Under the pieces are notes generated by a model. That model did no database searches and was not told the origin of the DNA. It worked only from the letters and a program-made list of their open reading frames with translations. 64,000 nt of DNA from Eutypella sp. D-1 (lineage: Eukaryota; Ascomycota; Sordariomycetes; Xylariales; Diatrypaceae), in NCBI GenBank assembly GCA_023313575.1, contig JAJTTP010000001.1, positions 2,046,001 to 2,110,000 on the forward strand, written 5' to 3'. The position numbers were made by a program, and so were the translations under genes. Positions 1 through 11,340 of this stretch are shown here, in pieces (position 1 is the first letter of the stretch; every line of letters begins with the position of its first letter).

Positions 1-782
1 TGGACGACATGGAGTCAATCGCCGACGTAGTGGAGGAGCTCGACGCGAAGTCGCCCGTCGCCGCCAACGGCGGCAAGATCTGGGTGCACGTGGACGCGGC
101 GTACGCCGGGGTGGCGCTGCTGTGTCCGGAACACCGGGCGGCGGTGTCGGGGGGCGGGGTGCTGGGGCGGTTCGACAGCTTCAACACGAACCTGCACAAG
201 TGGCTGCTGGTGAACTTCGACTGCAGCGCGCTGTTCGTGCGGGACCGGCGGCCGCTGGTGGACGCGCTGAGCGTGACGCTGCCGATCCTGCGCAACGCGC
301 CCACGGACTCCGGGCTCGTCACCGACTACCGCGACTGGCAGATCCCCTTCGGCCGCCGCTTCCGCAGCCTCAAGGTCTGGTTCGTCATTCGCGCCTACGG
401 CCTCGTCGGCCTGCGCGCCCACGTCCGCAAGCACGTCGCCTTCGCCGAGCTCTTCGCCGACCTGCTGCGCTCTCGCCCGGTCCTCTTCGAGATCGTCACC
501 GGCCCCCGATTTGCGCTCACTGTGTTCAGGCTGAAGGGTAAGGGTAACAATGGGGAGAGCGAGGCCGGAGGAGCGGCGGCGGTGCTCGAGGAGCAGAACG
601 CTCTTACTAAGAGTATGTATGAGACCATCCTGGCTGAGGGCAAGATCTTTCTCTCCAGCACCGTGGTCGGCGGTGTCTATGCCCTCCGCCATAATCCAGC
701 GACGCCATTCGTCGAAGAGCATCATGTCCGGAAGCACTTTGAGATCTTTGTCGAGGCAGCGGAGAAGACACTTGCCAAGTAA
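1..782 (+). CDS. Aromatic-L-amino-acid decarboxylase family protein (group II PLP decarboxylase), 3' part only
   Basis: C-terminal part of a pyridoxal-phosphate decarboxylase of the DOPA/tyrosine/tryptophan decarboxylase family. The reading frame is open to the window edge, so the gene starts outside. Numbering from the first Met in view (base 9), HVDAAYAG holds the Asp expected to pair with the cofactor ring nitrogen (about residue 29), and NLHKW holds the Lys expected to form the Schiff base (about residue 64). The rest matches the family's C-terminal domain, ending at the TAA at 780-782. A low-complexity Gly/Ala/Glu insert lies near residues 178-193. Substrate cannot be told from this part; tyrosine, tryptophan or DOPA are possible. 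No intron is needed in the visible part. The long open frame on the opposite strand is a composition shadow. Confidence 0.88.
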   Translation, partial: DDMESIADVVEELDAKSPVAANGGKIWVHVDAAYAGVALLCPEHRAAVSGGGVLGRFDSFNTNLHKWLLVNFDCSALFVRDRRPLVDALSVTLPILRNAPTDSGLVTDYRDWQIPFGRRFRSLKVWFVIRAYGLVGLRAHVRKHVAFAELFADLLRSRPVLFEIVTGPRFALTVFRLKGKGNNGESEAGGAAAVLEEQNALTKSMYETILAEGKIFLSSTVVGGVYALRHNPATPFVEEHHVRKHFEIFVEAAEKTLAK

Positions 783-1255
783 CTTCACTAGTCAAGCGAC
801 TCAACAGGCCAAGGCAGTAGATGTCAACTCAATGACGGATTAACGCGCATGATCTCATTTAGGCCAGAAAGGTAGAATTCGTATTGCATGATAGAAGAAC
901 GGTCTTTGTTTCCCCCTTTTCCATGTGCCTCTAAGCCGTGTATTCCCCGGGTATATATGTAGTTACATATGTATATATTATCTCATGTTGAACGCTGACG
1001 CCAACAACCCTTGCCATATCCGTAGTACCATATGCAAATCACGGGCCTGAGATGTAATGCAATCTTTGCGTATCGTGAAACTCGTCAGTGCTATGCTATT
1101 TCCCGGTAATGCATAACTCCCTTTTACAAAAAAGGAAAGGGAAGAAAAAGAGAAATCCCTATCCAGCGCCGCTCTCCCATATACATCCTGGGGTACATGA
1201 GGTTTGAGCCGACTGCCTCGAGTCAAGTAGTTGGAGCCGGGGGAGTAGAACACAC
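783..1255. other. Convergent 3' intergenic spacer
   Basis: Spacer between the decarboxylase stop and the stop of the minus-strand gene. It presumably holds both 3' UTRs. I see no coding signal or repeat beyond short AT-rich stretches near 955-985. Confidence 0.6.
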
Positions 1256-1888
1256 TCAGAAGGAGTCGCGGCGGCTGCGTCTCTCAGTGCTCTGGGCGCG
1301 CGTGACCTTCCGATCATCATACCGACCACTGCGTATCTCGTCGTAACGATCATCGTACCATCGAGGCCGGCCGCGCACATCACGGGAGTAGCTGCGGCTG
1401 CTGGCTCTGCCGTTGGAGGGGTCGTGGGTGCTGTGCTGGCGTCTCTGACCGTGGTCGTAATCCTCGCCAGGAGCCGACTCATCCGCGGAACTATCGCTGC
1501 TGAGAGTGAGGCTGCTGCTACCGCTGCCACTTGCACTCCCGCTCCCACTGTATCCGCGACGGCGGCGCCGAGGCTCCCTGTCCCGGTCCCGGTCCCTGTC
1601 ATCGTCACGGCGGTGCCTACTCCGCTCGCGCTCGGCCTCAAGGCGCATTCGCCTGCGCTCCTCCTCGGCCTCGAGCTCTTTTCGGTGCTTGTGCTTCTCG
1701 CGGTCCTTGACTTGTTTCTCGAGATTCCAGATTAGGCCGATGCCCAGCATCGTCAGCAGCAGTGGCTCCTTAATCCCGTACCCGTGCTCCTTCTCAAGCT
1801 CCTTGCGCCGCCGCCGCTGGTCCTGCTCTGCCCTCGACGGCAGCGCGTTGCGTGGGTCCGGCGGCGAGAATTTGACCGCTTTGCCCAT
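1256..1888 (-). CDS. Conserved-looking small charged protein of unknown function
   Basis: Intronless 210-residue frame. Residues 1-40 are moderately charged (MGKAVKFSPPDPRNALPSRA). A short hydrophobic patch (LLLTMLGIGLIWNL, about 43-56) follows, then a long Arg/Glu-rich, probably helical region with an Arg-Asp run (RDDDRDRDRDRE), a Gly/Ser run and an Arg/Ser/Tyr-rich tail. RD and RS dipeptides recall RNA-associated proteins, but there is no RNA-binding domain. The N-terminal half looks more constrained than the tail. I do not recognise a family. The clean start, full-length frame and biased but non-repetitive N-terminus favour a real gene. Confidence 0.6.
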   Translation of the reverse strand: MGKAVKFSPPDPRNALPSRAEQDQRRRRKELEKEHGYGIKEPLLLTMLGIGLIWNLEKQVKDREKHKHRKELEAEEERRRMRLEAERERSRHRRDDDRDRDRDREPRRRRRGYSGSGSASGSGSSSLTLSSDSSADESAPGEDYDHGQRRQHSTHDPSNGRASSRSYSRDVRGRPRWYDDRYDEIRSGRYDDRKVTRAQSTERRSRRDSF

Positions 1889-4800
1889 TTTCTTTCGTTG
1901 TTTGGGGGGTTTTTGAGTAGTGAGGTTGAAGAATACGATCGATCGATCGGTGGGTCAAAGGTCGTAGATGTTGTTGACTGAAACGTGGATGTAGACGTGT
2001 ATACGGTCTTGAGGCCTGCTCGTGCTCACTTCCTTTTGACTTGTTTTATGCTGTATCTGTGCGAGAGATACAAGGTCGTGCTCGTTCCGTGATCCAATGA
2101 CAAGTATCACGTGTCGAGAGACATTAGAAGAAAATGTTTACTCTGGTAGAACCAAACGTGGAGGTACGTATAATTTGATATGGTCTGGACCAGGTGTGGC
2201 GGGCATATGTGCGTGGGTAAGGAAGTCCGTCTTTATTAATACCCTGGACTTGTAGACTACTCCTGAGACCCGAAACATCGTACGGCGCACAGGATTAAGG
2301 GCGGGATTTGGTATCTCCTATTTTTCACCCAATCATATCGGTGGCGGTGACGGTGACATCGTTAATTCCATCATTGAGCAGCAAATCCAGACTTAGAGAT
2401 CTGACAGGTACGACAACCGCCAAGGATCGCAAAGGATTCAAAGGTCCCTGGGGATCCAACAAATTATGGGACAAAGCCGATGATGTCATGACCCAAGGGA
2501 GCGGGAGTCGTGGTTGGCGCTGACGGAAATGATGGCGTCGGTGGTTCCAGGAGCAGGGGTTATTGAGAGCAGAGGGGGCTGGCCCGGCTGGGGGTTCGGG
2601 GTCTGTTCAACCGCCCCCTTCCCTCAGCGTCAGACCCGTCCAACCGTCAGACATGTCTTTCGTTTGGCAAGCTTCAAACATTGAGCCTGCACAAAGCCAG
2701 CCTATCCTGCTTGTTCACCTTGAGGTCACGTACATGGACCTGGTGAGTTGTCGAGTACCTAGATAAGTAGCCCCAGACGATTGTACTCCGTGTGATCTGT
2801 GATCTGGCCAGAACCCCAAGGGTCTGTCACAAGCCATGACCCCATTTATGCACCGTCTACTAGATAATCGGTAGTTAGACGGCAAGATGGTTAGAGCAGT
2901 ATTTTGTGCATTGCATGCAGCGCAGCCGCAGCAGCCCTTACATACATGGTACTTAGCATAGCATCGCACTACACTAACGTCTGATCCTAGTAAAGTTGGC
3001 CAAGCTTTTGAGACAGTATTGTCAGGATCAGTGTTGTCGGCCGAGAAACTAACCTAGAATTCTCGGGTGTCATGCTTTCGATAATATTTACCTACCTGAA
3101 TAGACCAGAGTAAACGAGTACAATCCCGAAGATCGTGTATGATGTAGTAGGTAAGTGTTGCTTGTGACCTGCCCACGTCAGTTGAGGTACCTGGCCAATA
3201 GGTCCAAGTGAAAAAAAAGTCGGCGGCGGAACAAGTGATCAACAAAGAGGAATTTGATCAAGACGCCGCAGGAACCTTACTACCCAGCGGCCAAACACGT
3301 CGACATTTCAACGTCGTAACGACAACGTTAACGGGGAAGGCGCGGGAATGCCTGTCTTGTCCCCAAATGGACTTAATGCAGTCATGCTGCCGCCACGACG
3401 ATGGGCTCGCTCAGCAGACAACAATATGCAATGCAGGCCCACTGCGCTTATCCGCCTCTGGTCGTATCAATTCCACCGGGCTTTCCGCGCTTCTCACCTG
3501 CGTTACCCATACCTTTTTCGACATGCGTTCGATCCCTTTTATTCCCGCCGGCCAGAACGGAGGAACGGGCGAGAAGTATGTAAGCGCCACAGGATAGAAG
3601 TGTTAGCTAGAATGGGAGTGAGGGCAGTTGTGTATCGAATGCTGTGCCGTTGTCGTCCACGTTCTGAGACCGGGTCATCCATCAGCAGCGGGTTTTCCTC
3701 TCCTCTCACCTGTTCCTCCCGGCCTCCTCTAAATTCTGCGTTCAACTTAGGTAACGACTGGCATCCCCACACCTTCGCTTCTTAAGACAAGTGGAACATA
3801 AATAATTATTCTCGGAGAGCACAAGGATCTCACAATGCGTGAACGACGAAGAACCTTTCACAGCGAGTAGAGCAAGAAACAAAAAGGCCAACCGAAAATG
3901 AAAAGGAATTTCACAACATTGAATCTCGAGCAGCGCCTAGTGATTTATTTGTATTACCGGCGAAGACTCGAAAACAAGACAGGCTCAAGTCACTTTGGGT
4001 GACATAAAACTTGTCTCTTTTTTTTCTTTCCCATGACTTTTCTGGTGGTGATGGTGGTGGCACCGCATTATTTCGACACCATGTCGTCATTGCCTTGTGT
4101 AGCTGATCCAATGAGGGAACAAGAAATCCCGGTAAGCGAAAGTCGAAGGAATTAGGAATTGGAACAATGTCACCACATCTGTCATATCTCACAACTCGCT
4201 CCTTGAAGCACGGATCTTGCCATTCGTCCATTCGAACAGATATATAGATATATATGTCTGAACTCAAGCCCTATTTAAACCCAAGGCATACCTAGACCCA
4301 AGTCCTAGATGAGTAGCAAATTTAGTTGGCCGTCTTTTATAGTTACACCCCACCCACCGTACGCAGTCGTGAATTCAGAGATCAGTGAGGGTAGGTCAAC
4401 AGTAGTGCTATGTCGTGCCATGTGTAGCCGTTCGTCCACCAGTCCGTTCAACCATCCACCCGGCGGCCCCCATTCACCACCATCGCTCGAGCGCCCCCCC
4501 TAGATGCACCTGGGCGACTGCCCTTACCAACGTAGAAAGCCAGTATTGATACTCTCGAGGCGCACCCAGCTTTGCTGGATCGTCGTCCGATATTTCACAT
4601 GAACAGCCAACAAATTTATCAGACGTCCAACATCCAATGCGCACATACTTCAAGTAATGTAACAGCTGCAAGAAAAGTAAAAGTAGTGTGGCCTTGTTTG
4701 GACATCTATGCGTTGGTCGATCCCACGACTGCCTAACTAGCTTTAACGGACTCTCTTGTCCCTTTGTCGTCCCCTATTCGAGTAGCAGGTAACTTGTAAT

Positions 4801-5061
4801 CCAGGGCTACGTGGTCCCAAGTAGGTGGCCAAACTATCGTGTAGATAGACCAACTAGACCTACCCGAGCTAACTTGGACCTAGGTAAACAGGGTGCTAAC
4901 GACATGTACTTGATCAAAAACGTTTCGACACGTAGGTATTTCAATATCAATAATGGTACATAGATAGACAGCCTGCTCTTGCTCTTCACATTGCAAATAG
5001 TCACGTAAAGACCCAAGCTCTCCGCACGAACGCGATATATAGGTACTTGAGAAGAATAAGA
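1889..5061. other. 3.2 kb stretch without a recognisable gene
   Basis: Only short frames with no family signature or splice support occur here. Small features are a GATCGATCGATCG palindrome near 1938 and scattered TAGGTA/TACCTA words (for example near 3148-3154, 3188 and 4933). The right part is the 3' flank of the lactate dehydrogenase gene and the left part is the promoter side of the small charged protein. Confidence 0.5.
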
Positions 5062-6801
5062 CTATAATTTAGCCTTGGGCTCCTTGAAGGCGGGCGTGGC
5101 GAGGGGGTCGTAGACGGTGCGGCCGAGAGAGTCGACGGGGACGCTGGTGACGTGGCTTCCGAGATTCCGGACGTCGACGAGCGAAGGGTTGAGCTGGTCG
5201 ATGGAGGTGCAGCCGATGAGGCGCATGTTCATTTCCATCTCGTCCTTGAGCAACTGCATGGCGCGCTCGACGCCCTGCTGCCCGTACGCCGACATAGCGT
5301 AGAGGAAGGGTCGGCCAATGCCGACGCCCTTGGCGCCCAGACACAGCGCCTTGATGATGTCGGTCCCGCGCCGCACGCCGCCGTCCACGTACACCTCGAT
5401 CTTGCCGTCGAGCCCGAGCGAGCGCAGCACCGGCATCGTCTCCGCTAGCACCTCGACCGCCGACGGTGCGAATTCCAATTGCCGCCCACCGTGGTTCGAA
5501 AGCACCACGCCCTGCACGCCCGCCTCGACCGCGCGGATCACGTCCTCGACCCGCTGCACGCCCTTGAGGATGATGGGCATCTTGGTGATGGACTGGAACC
5601 AGGGGATGTCCTTCCACGAGAGGCCGGGGTCAATGAAGGAGGAAATGGCCCGCGCCGCGCCCTGCGAGTTGTCTGTCTCCTCGCCAGCCTGCACGTCGGT
5701 GCCCTGGTCCTCGAATTTGGACCGCATATCCTTCTCCCGGCGGCCCAGCTGCGGCGCATCGACGGTGATGAACAACCCCTTGCAGCCGCGCTTCTCGGCG
5801 TGCTGAACGATGCGCTTTGTGATTTCGCGGTCCTGGTTGACGTATAATTGCATCCACTGAACCTGGTCGCCCTCGGCAGCGTCCATGATCTCGTCGAACG
5901 AGCACGATGCCAGCGTAGGAATCATCTGTATCACATTGTGCTTCCGCGAGGCCCTCGTCAGAACAACCTCGCCCTCTGGGTGTCCCAGTTTACCCAGCGC
6001 CGTCGCGGTGACATAGAAGGGTACATCGACTTTGGTTCCCAGCATTGTCGTCGAGAAATCGACCTCTCGCACGTCAACCAAAATCTTGGGCCTAAACCAT
6101 ATCCTGTGATAGGCCTCGTGGTTTTCTCTGAGTGTCTGTTGTTGTCGTTAGTGAACCTTGCCCACCCAGTAAATAATCGGCGAAGGTAAGCGCCGGAACA
6201 CAACAATACATACAATCTCGTCGTCGGCAGCGCTAGAGTAGTACCCCCAGGCGCCCCTCTTCATAACCTTCTTCGCGACCGCTTCGAAGTCCATCAGGTT
6301 GTAGCATTGGGTTATCAGAGGTTTATCCTTAATGCGCTGCTGCCGGTCGGCCTCCTCGGGGTCTTCGGCCTCCTCCACATGGGCGACGGTGCTCAGGTCG
6401 ACGGTGCCAAGGTGTTTCGACTTGTCGAGGTATTTGTCGAGTGTATCGGGCGGGTGGATGGGGTCAAAGGCCTCCGTCGCATCTTTGCCCTGCAAGGTAG
6501 AGAGTTCAATATTCCAGCTCGCTAGCTACTTTCTTAAACCAAGAGGCCACCCAGGCATTCAATGGTCACGGGATGGGATGAGGGATGCTCACCGCATACT
6601 TCAGGATGATCTTCATCCCACCCGGGTGTTCTGGTAGGAACTCGGTCACATCGTAGGCTTTCCCCTGTGAATCTAGTTAGACTACGGAATATAAAATATG
6701 CAATGAGAAAAGGCGACGGGGGTTAAAACACCTACATGAACAACGACCCAGCAAGATTCCTTGCTGTCGTGTTTGGACACCTCGGCGCCCGAAAGAACCA
6801 T
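5062..6801 (-). CDS. CYB2: Cytochrome b2-type L-lactate dehydrogenase (cytochrome b5 domain + FMN domain)
   Basis: Four exons read on the minus strand: 6801-6736, 6664-6593, 6489-6214 and 6135-5062. All join in phase, giving about 495 residues. The N-terminal cytochrome b5 domain has the heme ligands His35 (in EHPGG) and His58 (in FDPIHPP), 23 apart as in yeast flavocytochrome b2. The FMN alpha-hydroxyacid dehydrogenase domain follows. It contains YVTATALGKLGHPEGE, the catalytic motif SNHGGRQLE (His353, Arg356) and the flavin-phosphate region GVGIGRPFLY. The expected reaction is oxidation of L-lactate or a related 2-hydroxyacid with electrons passed via heme. Unlike yeast Cyb2, translation starts directly at the b5 domain with no mitochondrial presequence, so a cytosolic form is likely. 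The substrate could also be another 2-hydroxyacid. Confidence 0.93.
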
Positions 6802-8284
6802 TTTGTATATATGTATTTAGTTATGCAATTATGAGATTTCTTTTCATGAAGTTCACGAGGGCAATGCTAGCAAAGTTCCAGGCTCTATCAACTCAATGGA
6901 AAATATCAAATATCAAAAAAGTATGTACAAAAGGATTAACTAACGGGCACGAAAGCTAAGGGATGAAAGGACGATGATGATGAAGAAGAAGAAGGGAAGA
7001 AAAGAGAAGAAGAAGAAGGGAAGAAAAGAGAAGAAGAAGAAGGGAAGAAAAGAGAAGAAGAAGAAGGGAAGAAAAGAGAAGAAGAGAAGGACGAGAAAGA
7101 AAAACTTAAGATACCATCAATACCTACCTACATGTAGGTACCTAGGGTAGGTCTCCCCGGAATACCTTGGTAGCGTAGCTTCTTACCTTAATCGGCATTA
7201 TCATCGAACCGCCGACCATTGGCCAACTGAGGATCCCCCCTGACCTTTCCCCCAGACTTCCCCCAAGTAGTATAAATTACGTACCCATTCGCCCCCGAAG
7301 TCGCGCAATAACTATGTAAGTAGGGCCTTGGAGTTGTCCTGAGCATACTAAGACTGTCTTAGCGTATATTTAGGGACTCCGATCTTTACATTGCAGACTT
7401 GCAGACCCAGCAGACCTTTTCCAGGTCTCCCAGTTTGCAGGTTTGGTGAAGTAAAGTTGGGGTAGTGGGGTCGGCCTGGGGGAGACTTGGGAGAATGGTC
7501 TCGCATTCTCGGGCGAAAGGCTTGCGGGGAGTGGGGACGGTGACTTCTTTTAGGGGCAAAGGGGGATGCTAAATGGGTTTGTGGGGGCTCTGCTTGGAAA
7601 AGACTTTACTGTCATTCGTAAACATCATCGCACGGTGTTATGGTTACAAAATTACTAACATTTATACAGTAATATCTTTACTCTATACTGTATATAGCTC
7701 AAGAAATACTAGTTGGCTTATTCTAGTGCAGACATCGACAAATCTATTACAAGTACACCCATCATGGCAGTCTGTGTGGAGGAAGACATCTACATAAGTA
7801 TGTAATAGAACAAGCATTTGTCTTTGCATACTTATGTAATGAAAATCTGTGGACTAGCGGAGTACTATACAGACTTGATAGATAGCAACGCTTACAAGGA
7901 ATCCCTCCAACGTACAAAACCCCACCAGTCCGTGTGCTTGCTTGGCTTGATTGACTCGAGAGGACTCTTTCCGGGCGCTTCATATAACCCCTTTTCTAGT
8001 TCAGGGGTCTCTGGCACAAAATATAGGGGTATATACTCAGACTATAAATGGACATACGTAGATATTCTACCAACCATGATTATCCGAGTAGGGTCACCTC
8101 CGAGCCGTTGATTGGTAAGCAGATTGACGATATAAACTGGCCGACTGACCCCGCAGATGGGGGGAAAGTGAGAGAGCTTTTGCAACTTTGATATGTACAA
8201 ACCAAAATACGCGTAACCCGGATTCTACAACCCTCACTATATATCTACCAACGCCACCCTGCGAGAAGAGAGAAGACCGTCAAG
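6802..8284. other. Divergent intergenic region of the lactate dehydrogenase and DUF427 genes
   Basis: Promoter region for both flanking genes. It contains the 24-nt polypurine tandem repeat (annotated separately), a palindromic ACCTACCTA...TAGGTA block at about 7121-7152, and a T/A-rich stretch near 7640-7720. No coding potential was recognised. Confidence 0.5.
6982..7094. repeat. 24-nt polypurine tandem repeat, four copies
   Basis: Pure A/G on the plus strand. The GGG landmark of each unit falls at 6994, 7018, 7042 and 7066, an exact 24-nt period. The repeat lies about 180-290 bp upstream of the lactate dehydrogenase start codon. Copies are nearly identical, which suggests recent expansion. 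A polypurine tract of this length could form triplex DNA or exclude nucleosomes; that is inference. Confidence 0.95.
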
Positions 8285-8851
8285 ATGCCTACCGGCCATG
8301 TCGAGGCGACCGTGAACGGCATCACCGTCGCCGAGTCCGACACTTACGAGCTCGTCGAGGGCAACGTATACTTCCCGCCCGCGGCGGTCCGGCGCGAGTA
8401 CTTCGTCGAGACGGACCACAGCACGCACTGCGGCTGGAAGGGTGACGCTAAGTACTACACCGTCAAGGTGGGTGGTACGTGACATGACCTTATTGAGGCT
8501 CGTCCCATTTCCCCTCCCCTCCCCTCTGCCGCTACATGCCGTCCCAAAAGGTGAGGCGGAGCGGTGGGACGGATATGAAGCATAGGAAGCAAACGAGGCA
8601 GGACGAAGTATTAATCGAGATGCCATGCGTGCCACGAGGACTACAGACGTCGAGCTTGAGAACGCCGCCTGGTACTACCCCGAGACCATGGAGAAGGCGC
8701 GGCATATCAAGGACTACGTCGCTTTCTGTAGGTTCCGCCCGAGCTCTCCCTCGGCCTGGCCTCCCCGGCTGGGAACCCGCATATAAAAATGCGCAGAACT
8801 GATGACGAACATATATCAGATAAAGCAAAGGTCGATGTGACCGTGCCGTAG
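8285..8851 (+). CDS. DUF427-domain protein
   Basis: Three exons, 8285-8474, 8647-8727 and 8820-8851, join in phase to a 100-residue protein. The sequence follows the DUF427 pattern through its whole length: an N-terminal strand with ELVEGNVYFPP, the signature THCGWKGDAKYY, then ENAAWYYPE, AARHIKDYVAFY-like residues (here MEKARHIKDYVAFY) and a short C-terminal strand ending KVDVTVP. The domain is widespread in bacteria and fungi as a small single-domain protein of unknown biochemical function. Splice phases 1 and 1 each regenerate the expected residue at the join (Asp, then Tyr), which supports the model. Confidence 0.88.
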
Positions 8852-9290
8852 GGCTAAGAGGAAATCGCTAGCTAGATGGGTTTGCCTACGACAGGGCTTG
8901 AATCTATGGTGGTTCGGCGGCAACGATAGTTTTAATATCACGTCTACATATGTGCTGGAGGACAAAGATTCTGCAAATACAACTAGATAGGCAATGTTGC
9001 TTTCTCGAAGAACACGCTCTTCAATTTAGGTTCTTTCGCAAAGCGACTAAAATCAGTATTATCTACGCGTAAGTGTACTAAACATCGTGACCATGCCAAT
9101 ATAACGAAGCACCCGCCCCCCAAAGAGATATATATATATATATATATATCAACTTGTCAACGACAGCACCGCGACCTACTTTTATAACATTTGACTCATC
9201 AAACCAACACCGACGGAGTGACCGTTAGCCAAGGTATATATATATATAAACAGAGATAAGAGATATAGAGAGAGATGAGAGCGAATGCGC
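8852..9290. other. Convergent spacer with TA microsatellites
   Basis: 3' flanks of the DUF427 and phosphate transporter genes. It contains (TA)n at about 9127-9149, a shorter run at about 9235-9249 and a GA-rich stretch at 9253-9280. No gene seen. Confidence 0.7.
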
Positions 9291-11340
9291 CTAAAGAGAC
9301 TCGGCGTTTTGCTCCTTGACGGCACCGCCGTCGCCGCTGCCGCTGTCGAGGCGCGAGCGGGGCGGGGGCGGGGGCGTGTCCTCGCCGGAGAGCTGCTCGA
9401 GGGTCTTGCGCTTGGTCTCGGGGATTAGGAGGGTGGTGAAGCAGCCGAGAAGCATGAAGAGCGCGTAGATCTCCAGCACGTGGTCCATCCAGTTGGCGGT
9501 GCCGCCGTTGTGGTCCTTAAGCGTCGAGATTGCTCCCTGCCCAATAATCGACCCGATCTTGCCGCTCGCCGCCGAGATGCCGTGCGACGTCGACCGGTAC
9601 CGCGTCGGGAACACTTCTCCGGGCACGATAAACGTCGTCATCTATTTAAAATTGTTAGTCAATGTGAAATGTACGTGGTGGAGGATGGAATGAAGTTAAC
9701 AACATACGTTAGGACCGAAGTTGAAGAAGAACTGGGCGAGCACGTAGATAGCCAGGAGGCCATCGGAGCTGATATGGTAATAGGCGAAGCCCATGACGAT
9801 GAATAGGATGGTGAGGATAATGAAACCGCCCATCTGAATTGTCTTTCGGCCGAGGGTGTCGAGGGTGGCGACTGAGACCCAGTATCCGGGGACGGCGCCG
9901 GCGAGGACGATGATCAAGTTACCGACGGCGGTGTTGTACAGGACCTCGTAGGTGCTGGTAGCATTCTTGGTCGAGTAGCCGATGGCCTCCAGAATGGTGG
10001 CGTTGTTGAGAGAAAGGCCGTAGACTGAGAAACCATCAAATATTAGCTACCTAAATAACATCGAGATGATGGAAATGGGTTGACTGGAACTTACAGGCGA
10101 CGTCCAGGCAGAACCAGGAACCAGCAGTGCCGAGCAGGAGCAGGCCGTTCTTCGGGATGGAGTAGTGGCGGAAGAAATCGGCCCAGCTAGCCTTCGGGAC
10201 GTCAAGCTGGTCCTGGGCGGCGATGCGAGCCTGCATACGCTCGATGTCGTCGGGGCGATCCCCGTTCTTGCCAGACATGTAAGCCTCGACGTCATCCGCA
10301 GCCTTCACGACATCACGGCCGATATCAAAGGTGTAACGCTGCACAATCGTTAGTACTCAACACTCGACAATTTTCACCGTAGACCGTGACTAAACTGTAA
10401 CTTACAGGAGTCTCGGGGATTGTCAGGCGGTAGTATAGGGCGATGGTGGCCGGGACGGCACCGAAGCCGATGAGGGTCCTCCACATCTTGTCGACGGCGA
10501 CGGCACAGTAGCCGTCGCAATGGGCGACGCCGGGGGAGGCCTTGAGCTGGTCCTTGAACCCGAGGGTGACGAAGAGCATGACGAAGGCGCAGACCAGCTG
10601 TCCGATGCCCTGCATGGCGAAGACGGCGCCCATCATGGCGCCGCGCCACTTGGTGGTCGCGAACTCCGAGGTGATGATGCTGGAGAGCGGGTAGTCACCA
10701 CCGATACCGACACCCATGAGCACACGCCAGAAAATGATGAGGCCCACGACGTTGACCGAGGGCGACCCCGAGCTCAGCGCCTGCCCAATCGTCGCAAAGA
10801 TAATGATGATCAGCTCCAGCCCGTACATCCGCTTCCGCCCAACCCGGTCCGCCAGGTAGCCGAAGAGCAGCTGGCCCACGACTGTGCCGGCCGAGGTCGA
10901 GAGTTTGATGGCGTTGTCCGATGATGACGGGAGCTTTCCCTTGTGTTGCGGGTAGTACACGATGCCCAGCATCAGATTCAGCAGGCTGACGGCGAAGATG
11001 TCGTAAGAGTCCGTGAAAAAGCCAACGCCCGCGACGATACAAGCCCTGCGCCGAAATGTCAGCCACGTCGTCATTCTCATTCCAGTTTGGGTTGTCCGTA
11101 AGTTCCCCAACGTCATCGAAGCCGTAGATGATGGATAGCTGAAGGGAGAGTTTCTTACCGAACATGATACCAGCCGAACGGCGCCTTGTCGATCTCGGCA
11201 AGGGCCAGACGACGGCGCTCATTGGGGTCCTGGACGTGGAGGAAGTCGTTATGGAAGTTATGGTAGGCGTTGTTACCGCCCGACGTCTTCTGGACTTGAG
11301 CCTGGCCAGGGGCCAGGCCAGACTGTGCTTCCGCCGACAT
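9291..11340 (-). CDS. PHO84: High-affinity inorganic phosphate:H+ symporter (MFS, PHO84/PHO-5 type)
   Basis: Five minus-strand exons (11340-11159, 11045-10406, 10338-10095, 10024-9708, 9641-9291) join in phase to about 577 residues, close to yeast Pho84 (587). After a soluble N-terminus, TM1 carries GVGFFTDSYDIFAVSL, the family's phosphate-transporter signature region. The MFS loop motif GYLADRVGRKRMYG and the TM4 signature GVGIGGDYPLSSIITSE follow. The central hydrophilic loop spans about 280-345 (RYTFDIGRDVVKAADDVEAY). The second six-helix bundle starts at LDVAFYGLSLN and ends with GEVFPTRYRSTSHGISAA and PETKRKTLEQLSGE. It should be a plasma-membrane symporter importing phosphate with protons. 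Such genes are usually induced by phosphate starvation through Pho4/NUC-1; I saw no clear CACGTG box in the adjacent upstream 600 bp. Confidence 0.95.

Noticed and set aside
15..788. 257-codon frame antisense to the decarboxylase
   Set aside because: It mirrors the GC-rich codons of the real gene, is Arg/Glu/Ala-biased and matches no family.
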